Assembly: GCF_001753245.1 (NCBI RefSeq)
Contig: NZ_CP017415.1
Coordinates: 1,826,501-1,890,500, forward strand
From: Acidihalobacter yilgarnensis
GTDB lineage: Bacteria > Pseudomonadota > Gammaproteobacteria > DSM-5130 > Acidihalobacteraceae
Direction: 5' to 3'
DNA length: 64,000 bases
Position numbers and translations under genes: made by a program. Positions 58,598 to 64,000 of the stretch are shown piece by piece; position 1 is the stretch's first letter; each line of letters opens with the position of its first letter. The notes under the pieces were generated by a model. The model was not told the DNA's origin, ran no database searches, and was given only the letters and a program-made list of their open reading frames with translations.

Positions 58598-60285
58598 TCG
58601 GTTTGGCTGGTTACTGCTGTGGCCCCCGGAGCCGCTGGCGCAATGGCGGCATCCACAATTTTTTGCGCCTCCGTGAGAATGCGCTGCAAGTGCTCTGGAC
58701 CCTGGGTACTCTCGGCATAGATTTTGTAAATATCTTCCGTGCCGGATGGTCGCGCTGCAAACCAGCCGCTGCTGGCCACAACCTTGATGCCGCCAATGGG
58801 TGCGTCGTTGCCAGGCGCCTTGTTGAGGACACCCTCGATTTTTTCTCCGGCCAGTTCGGTTGAAGCGATCTGTTGCGGTGTCAATGCGGCCAACTGCTTT
58901 TTCTGCAGCGCTGTGGCTGGCGCCTCCACGCGGTCAGCCAGCGGAGGAACGCCGAAAGTTTTGGCCAATGCCTCGTACAGGGCGCCAGGATCGTGGCCAG
59001 TACGCGCGGTGATTTCGGCGGAAAGCAGCGCCGCCGTCAGGCCGTCTTTGTCCGTGGTCCAGACTGTGCCATCGCGGCGCAAAAATGCAGCGCCCGCACT
59101 TTCTTCACCACCGAAACCCAACGAGCCGTCCAACAAGCCTTTGGAGAACCATTTGAACCCGACCGGCACTTCGACCAGAGCCCGGCCCAGGCGGGCCGTG
59201 ATCTGGTCGATCAGACGCGTGCTGACAACGGTCTTGCCAACGGCAGCACGCGCGCTCCATTGCGGCCGGTGGCGAAATAGGTAATCGATCGCGACCGAAA
59301 GATAGTGATTCGGCATGAGCAAGCCAGCAGCGGGCGTGACGATGCCGTGACGGTCGTGGTCGGTATCGCAGGCAAATGAGATGTCGAAGCGGTCTTTCAT
59401 CTCAAGTAAGCGCTGCATCGCGTATTTCGACGACGGGTCCATGCGAATCTGCCCGTCCCAGTCCAGCGTCATGAAGCGAAAGGTCGGGTCCACGATCTCG
59501 CTGACCACTTGCAAATCGAGTTTGTAGTGCTCCGCAATACGAGCCCAGTAGTGCACGCCTGCGCCGCCCAGTGGATCGACGCCCATGCGGATCTTGGCGC
59601 TGCGAATCATGTCCATATCCACCACGCTGCCAAGATCGCCGACATAGGCGGAGAGGAAATCATACCGGTGCGTGGTCGTTGCGCGGAGAGCCTTGGCGTA
59701 CGGCATGCGCTTCACGCCATCGAGATTATTTTCGAGAAAGTGGTTGGCCGTGACGCCAATCCAATCGGTGATGTCCTGGTCGGCGGGGCCGCCATTGGGC
59801 GGGTTGTATTTGAAGCCGCCATCACCTGGCGGGTTGTGCGACGGCGTCACCACAATGCCATCGGCCAGCCCTGTGCTGCGGCCACGGTTGTGGGTCAGGA
59901 TGGCATGCGAAATGGCTGGCGTCGGCGTGTATTCATCGTTCAAGGCCAGCATCACCTCGACGCCATTGGCCGCCAGAACCTCCAGCGCGCTTGCGTATGC
60001 TGGTTCTGACAACGCATGCGTGTCGATGCCCATGAACAGTGGCCCGTCAATGCTATGCGCCTTACGGTATTGGCAGATGGCCTGCGTGATGGAATGCACA
60101 TGCGCTTCGTTGAACGAAGCGTCGAAGGCCGAACCACGGTGCCCCGAAGTACCGAAGGCAACGCGCTGCGCTGCGACCGTCGGGTCGGGAATATTGACGT
60201 AATATGCGGTCACGAGCTTGGCCACATCGACCAGCGATTCGACAGGCACTGGCTTGCCCGCAAGCGGGCTGATCTGGGTACTCAT
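58594..60285 (-). CDS. pgm: Phosphoglucomutase (alpha-D-glucose-specific)
   Basis: A 563-residue mutase interconverting glucose 1- and 6-phosphate. The phosphoserine loop is TPSHNPPGDGG near residue 148, the metal loop DTDHDRHG, the sugar loop GGEESAGAAF and the phosphate loop RPSGTEDIYKIYAES. Normal length. Coupled by ATGA to transketolase and to the glycoamylase gene. Confidence 0.95.
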   Translation of the reverse strand: MSTQISPLAGKPVPVESLVDVAKLVTAYYVNIPDPTVAAQRVAFGTSGHRGSAFDASFNEAHVHSITQAICQYRKAHSIDGPLFMGIDTHALSEPAYASALEVLAANGVEVMLALNDEYTPTPAISHAILTHNRGRSTGLADGIVVTPSHNPPGDGGFKYNPPNGGPADQDITDWIGVTANHFLENNLDGVKRMPYAKALRATTTHRYDFLSAYVGDLGSVVDMDMIRSAKIRMGVDPLGGAGVHYWARIAEHYKLDLQVVSEIVDPTFRFMTLDWDGQIRMDPSSKYAMQRLLEMKDRFDISFACDTDHDRHGIVTPAAGLLMPNHYLSVAIDYLFRHRPQWSARAAVGKTVVSTRLIDQITARLGRALVEVPVGFKWFSKGLLDGSLGFGGEESAGAAFLRRDGTVWTTDKDGLTAALLSAEITARTGHDPGALYEALAKTFGVPPLADRVEAPATALQKKQLAALTPQQIASTELAGEKIEGVLNKAPGNDAPIGGIKVVASSGWFAARPSGTEDIYKIYAESTQGPEHLQRILTEAQKIVDAAIAPAAPGATAVTSQTE

Positions 60286-62450
60286 GGCTGTGTTCCCGAC
60301 ATGGCCGATGATTGGCGCTTCAGTTGCTGCCTGGCAGCTGCCACGACGTGCGCAACGTCAAAACCAAAATGCGCTTCGGCGACCTTGCCCGGCGCTGACA
60401 AGCCAAACGTACGCATGCCGAGAATGGCCCCGCGTTGCCCTGCATAGCGCTCCCAGCCCAGCGGCGACGCGGCCTCGACCGAGACACGCGCCGTCACCGC
60501 TGGCGGTAACACGCTGTCGCGGTAGGCCTCGGATTCAGCCTCGAACAGCTCCCACGATGGCATGCTGACGACGCGGGCCTGGATGCCGTCACGCATCAGT
60601 TGTTCCCGCGCGGCAACGCACAACGCCACTTCGCTGCCCGTCGCCAGCAGCAGGACGTCCGGTTTGCCATCCGCCGCGTCGGCTAGCACATAGGCACCTC
60701 GCGCGAGGCCTGCGGCACTGGCGTAGTGGCTGCGATCGAGTGTGGGGAGCGCCTGGCGTGTCAGCACCAGGCTGACCGGACGGTCCGTCATCCGCATGAT
60801 GACCTTCCACGCCTCCACCACTTCATTCGCGTCGGCCGGACGCAACAGCACCATGCCGGGCATCGCCCGAAACGAGGCCAGTTGCTCGACGGGTTGGTGC
60901 GTCGGCCCGTCTTCGCCCATGCTGATGGAGTCGTGCGTCCAGATGTAGATCACCGGAAGCCCCATCATCGCGCTAAGTCGGATGGCGCCCCGGCAGTAGT
61001 CTGTAAAGACAAAGAAGCTGGCAGCGAAGGCGCGCAGTTTCGACAAGGACAGACCGTTGGCCACGGCGCACATAGCATGTTCGCGAACGCCGAAATGGAG
61101 GTTGCGCCCGGCATAGGAATGCGCCGTTTCTTCATGTTCGGCAGGCGGCTCAAAGTCGCCTGCAAAATCAAAGCTCAGATGGGTTTTGGTCGATGGTGAC
61201 AAATCAGCCGCGCCACCAAGTAGCCAGGGCATATGCGCGGCAAGCGCATTGAGCACCTTGCCCGAAGCGTCTCGCGTGGCGATACCCTTCGGATCAGCCG
61301 CGAAACTCGGCAGTGAACTGTCCAACTCGTCGGGTAAGGCACGCTGCTGCATGCGCTCGATTTGCAACGCAAGATCTGGATACTGACTCCGATACGCGTT
61401 GAATAACGTCGCCCAATCGGCATGGAGACTGGCGCCTCGCGCGCCGAATTGCGCGCTGAAGTGCTCGGTCACACCATTAGGAACCGCAAATTGCACGTCT
61501 GGGTCGAAGCCGAAAAACTCTTTGACAAGCCGTACCTCTGCGTCGCCAAGCGCTTCGCCGTGGGCCTCCTTGGTATCTTGCTTGTGCGGCGAGCCGTAAC
61601 CAATATGGCTTTGCACGATGATCATCGTTGGCCGGTCTTCGGTGTCGATGAAACGCTGCAAACTGTGCGTCAATGCCTCAAGGTCGTTGGCGTCGGCCAC
61701 GTGTATAACCTGCCAGCCGTAGGCCTCGAAACGCGCGCCAACGTCCTCTGTGAAGGTGATGGCGGTCGAGCCCTCGATGCTGATGTGGTTGTCGTCGTAG
61801 ATCCAGCACAAATTGGCGAGCTTCAAATGACCGGCGAGTGATGCCGCTTCGCTGCTGACGCCTTCCATCATGTCGCCGTCCCCGCACAAGGCATACACGT
61901 TGTGGTCAAACAGCGCAAAGCCGGGGCGATTGTAGGTCGCCGCGAGCCAAGCCGAGGCGATTGCCATGCCGACGCTGGTGGCCGCGCCCTGCCCCAGCGG
62001 CCCGGTCGTGGTTTCGACGCCGGCAGCATCTCCGAATTCCGGGTGACCGGTGCAGCAACTTCCCGCTTGGCGAAAGTGCTGTAACGCGTCCAGAGTGACG
62101 GCCTGCCCTTGCGATGCGGTGCCCGTCTCGCTGCCGGACGCGGTCTGCGGCTTCACGCCACACAGAAACAAAAGGCTGTAGAGCAAAGCCGATGCATGGC
62201 CCGATGAGAGCACGAAGCGGTCGCGGTTCGGCCAGTCGGGTGCGTTCGGGTCGTAGCGCAGAAAAAGCTGCCACAGACAGTAGGCTGCTGGGGCCGCATC
62301 CAGGGGTGTACCGGGGTGGCCGGAGTTTGCCTTTTGCACGGCGTCGATGGAGAGCGTACGCAGCGTGTTGATGCAGAGCTGGTCGAGCTGCGCTGCATCC
62401 TTCGTCTCGTCGCCATCACCGGAGTGAACACGCTTCATACGCTGGCTCAT
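60282..62450 (-). CDS. tkt: Transketolase
   Basis: A 722-residue thiamine-diphosphate enzyme moving two-carbon units between sugar phosphates. Motifs: ANSGHPGTPLDAAP, SSGHASALLYS, GPLGQGAATSVGMA, cofactor motif GDGDMMEGVSSEA and FTDYCRGAIRLSAMM. Slightly longer than typical at the N-terminus. ATGA overlaps on both sides place it in one translation unit with the DUF2090 gene and pgm. Confidence 0.94.
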   Translation of the reverse strand: MSQRMKRVHSGDGDETKDAAQLDQLCINTLRTLSIDAVQKANSGHPGTPLDAAPAAYCLWQLFLRYDPNAPDWPNRDRFVLSSGHASALLYSLLFLCGVKPQTASGSETGTASQGQAVTLDALQHFRQAGSCCTGHPEFGDAAGVETTTGPLGQGAATSVGMAIASAWLAATYNRPGFALFDHNVYALCGDGDMMEGVSSEAASLAGHLKLANLCWIYDDNHISIEGSTAITFTEDVGARFEAYGWQVIHVADANDLEALTHSLQRFIDTEDRPTMIIVQSHIGYGSPHKQDTKEAHGEALGDAEVRLVKEFFGFDPDVQFAVPNGVTEHFSAQFGARGASLHADWATLFNAYRSQYPDLALQIERMQQRALPDELDSSLPSFAADPKGIATRDASGKVLNALAAHMPWLLGGAADLSPSTKTHLSFDFAGDFEPPAEHEETAHSYAGRNLHFGVREHAMCAVANGLSLSKLRAFAASFFVFTDYCRGAIRLSAMMGLPVIYIWTHDSISMGEDGPTHQPVEQLASFRAMPGMVLLRPADANEVVEAWKVIMRMTDRPVSLVLTRQALPTLDRSHYASAAGLARGAYVLADAADGKPDVLLLATGSEVALCVAAREQLMRDGIQARVVSMPSWELFEAESEAYRDSVLPPAVTARVSVEAASPLGWERYAGQRGAILGMRTFGLSAPGKVAEAHFGFDVAHVVAAARQQLKRQSSAMSGTQP

Positions 62451-63394
62451 GATGCTGCGCCTGACTTGGCGCTGGCGACTCGCGCCAGGCGCCCTCGCTC
62501 GAAAACATCAACCCACTCGCGCAGGCGCCCGGCAATTTGTGTTACCGCCGCCGCACGCGTTAGGGTCTTCTTGCGATAAGCGGAGACGGCATCCCAAAAG
62601 CTGGTGCGACCCACGGCGAAACCAATGAACCCAGGCACACTTGCAGCTGTCGCAAGCCAACTGCGCACGCTGGCTTCGTCCGCACCGCGGCCAAGCACGA
62701 TGCAGCTGACCCCGCTGCGCCCACCCCGCCGAACCGCTGCGACCATCCGGACGCAATCGTCGCGTTCGGCAAGTCCCTCAATCTTCCACAGGTCGGGCTC
62801 AATCCCTGCATCTTGTAAGGCATGAATCGCTTCGACCATGAGTTGCGGGCGCATCGTCAGGTCATAGGCTGCGCGGTCGCCCTTGAGCCCGGCCAGTTGT
62901 TGCGCGGTTGCTGGCACCAACAGTTCGAACATGAAGCAACGCCCACTGGTCTTGCAAACATCGGACAGTTGTTTCAGGCGTTCCGCTTGGCGCAGGTTCA
63001 ACGCAGGGTCACCCTCGGGGTTGTAGCGCACCAGCACCTTGGCAAACGTCGGATCGAAGACTTCGATATGCTGGGCGAAGTCTTCGCCATATTCGAACTT
63101 GAACTCATCCGAGCCACTACTCTCGATGGACAATGCCGTGATGAAGCCGCGCTGGTGCGCATCTCGCAAAATGGCACTGCCAAATTCTTCGTCGACCAGG
63201 ATGCCAGCCGCATCGCGGGGCACACCCGCCTCAAGTGCCCGCTGGAAGCCTTCATAAATGAGCTGCTTGCTGTCGCAGACGTCTGCGTGCTGCTCTGCGG
63301 TCAGCGGTGGCTTGAAGTGAAACATGCCGGTGATATAGGAATGCCGGTGGTCGAATGGCAGTAGATACAGTGCCTGGTCGTCGCCTGTATTCAT
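62447..63394 (-). CDS. DUF2090 aldolase-like protein
   Basis: A 315-residue TIM-barrel protein with the DUF2090 pattern: [51 protein letters not shown] and [16 protein letters not shown]. The same domain forms the C-terminus of many IolC proteins and resembles class I sugar-phosphate aldolases; the Lys in LWKIEG is a candidate Schiff-base residue. As a free-standing gene between pgi and tkt it may supply an aldolase or transaldolase step. Confidence 0.85.
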   Translation of the reverse strand: MNTGDDQALYLLPFDHRHSYITGMFHFKPPLTAEQHADVCDSKQLIYEGFQRALEAGVPRDAAGILVDEEFGSAILRDAHQRGFITALSIESSGSDEFKFEYGEDFAQHIEVFDPTFAKVLVRYNPEGDPALNLRQAERLKQLSDVCKTSGRCFMFELLVPATAQQLAGLKGDRAAYDLTMRPQLMVEAIHALQDAGIEPDLWKIEGLAERDDCVRMVAAVRRGGRSGVSCIVLGRGADEASVRSWLATAASVPGFIGFAVGRTSFWDAVSAYRKKTLTRAAAVTQIAGRLREWVDVFERGRLARVASAKSGAAS

Positions 63395-64000
63395 GATGGC
63401 TCCTTGCGTTGGCCTTGGTAACGCCGCATGAGGGTGTTGGTTGAGCTATCGTGAGTCAGCGGCGCGTCGCTGGTGTCGGCCAACTCCGTCACGATGCGCT
63501 GCGCCAGAACCTTGCCCAGCTCGACACCCCACTGGTCGAACGAATCGATATTCCAGATGACGCCTTGCGTGAAGACGCTGTGTTCGTACAACGCCACCAA
63601 GGCGCCGAGTGCATAGGGTGTCAACCGCTCGGCCAGCAAGGTATTGCTCGGGCGGTTGCCCTTGCATACGCGTTGCGCAACCCGTGCTTCGTCCACACTT
63701 TCGGTCATCAGCGCCTGTGCCGTTTTGCCAAACGCCAGGGCCTCGCTCTGCGCAAACAGATTGGCCATCAGTAAGTCGTGCTGATCAGCAAGTGGATTTT
63801 GGCTGCGGGAAAAGCCGATGAAATCACACGCGACCAGTCGGGTGCCCTGATGCAGCAGCTGGAAAAACGAGTGCTGGCCATTGGTCCCCGGTTCTCCCCA
63901 AACAATGGGCGAGGTAGAAGCACTCACGGCTTGCCCCGTGGCCGTGACATGCTTGCCATTGCTTTCCATCGTCAACTGTTGCAGATAAGCAGGAAAGCGT
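63391..64000 (-). CDS. pgi: Glucose-6-phosphate isomerase, C-terminal part, cut by window end
   Basis: About 200 residues of the isomerase linking glucose 6-phosphate and fructose 6-phosphate. The family signatures [31 protein letters not shown] and the C-terminal [13 protein letters not shown] are present. The frame stays open past 63975 to the window edge, so the N-terminal half is missing. First visible gene of the leftward operon; coupled by ATGA to the DUF2090 gene. Confidence 0.96.
   Translation of the reverse strand, partial: RFPAYLQQLTMESNGKHVTATGQAVSASTSPIVWGEPGTNGQHSFFQLLHQGTRLVACDFIGFSRSQNPLADQHDLLMANLFAQSEALAFGKTAQALMTESVDEARVAQRVCKGNRPSNTLLAERLTPYALGALVALYEHSVFTQGVIWNIDSFDQWGVELGKVLAQRIVTELADTSDAPLTHDSSTNTLMRRYQGQRKEPS

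Overview
The window reads as chromosome of a Gammaproteobacterium, probably a metal-exposed and possibly acid-adapted lithotroph. This is inferred from a XerCD dif-type site, a mer resistance block, a bufferin-type copper cluster, a plasma-membrane type H+-ATPase, a SulP anion transporter and nif gene relics. No rRNA, tRNA or CRISPR array was seen. The dif-type arms near 1.5 and 2.9 kb suggest that the left end lies at the replication terminus.

Layout. (1) 1-2953: the 3' part of a class A penicillin-binding protein gene, then a 1.4 kb element bounded by two dif-like sites and carrying a DUF3653/XRE-type regulator. It looks like a small Xer-dependent (filamentous-phage-like) integrative element. 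(2) 2976-4294: a thioredoxin-like protein, a hemerythrin and a GcvH-like lipoyl protein. (3) 4330-17237: a 14-gene, mostly translationally coupled leftward operon with a divergent GntR regulator. It combines sulfolactate catabolism (suyA, suyB, slcC, comC, a TauE/SafE exporter) with a complete succinate-dehydrogenase/fumarate-reductase-like enzyme, a two-subunit class I fumarase-like hydratase and a NitT/TauT-type ABC importer. I propose a route for a C4 sulfonate such as sulfosuccinate, feeding into sulfolactate. (4) 17418-21471: bufferin cluster bufA-bufB-bufC-bufD followed by a coupled thioredoxin/NHL protein. (5) 21.5-27.45 kb: a scarred region with short stress-type genes, a SulP transporter, an IS110 remnant and decayed fragments of nifE-like, nifH and a nif-associated leucine-rich-variant protein. 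(6) 27459-32964: mercury block merR, merC, merA, merB-like and a second merR, plus accessory membrane and thioredoxin genes. (7) 32969-43561: housekeeping and regulatory genes, including folE, nudF, a lipid A acyltransferase, a histidine kinase and a benE transporter with its regulator. (8) 43694-50628 and on to 51994: a damaged H+-ATPase gene, then a sugar transporter-ackA-phosphoketolase operon. (9) 53049-64000: a GAF protein, a DUF389 protein, and a coupled leftward operon pgi, DUF2090 aldolase-like, transketolase, pgm, glycoamylase-like and a lipoamide-dehydrogenase-like flavoprotein. With phosphoketolase and acetate kinase this could convert hexose phosphate or storage glucan to acetyl phosphate and ATP.

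Several genes carry lesions. Four reading frames (NHL protein, H+-ATPase, sugar transporter, GAF protein) would each be restored by one extra G/C in a short G/C run. That pattern suggests either a shared mutational process or homopolymer under-calling in the sequence. The nif fragments, the IS110 remnant and the ATPase tail carry additional lesions that look like true decay.
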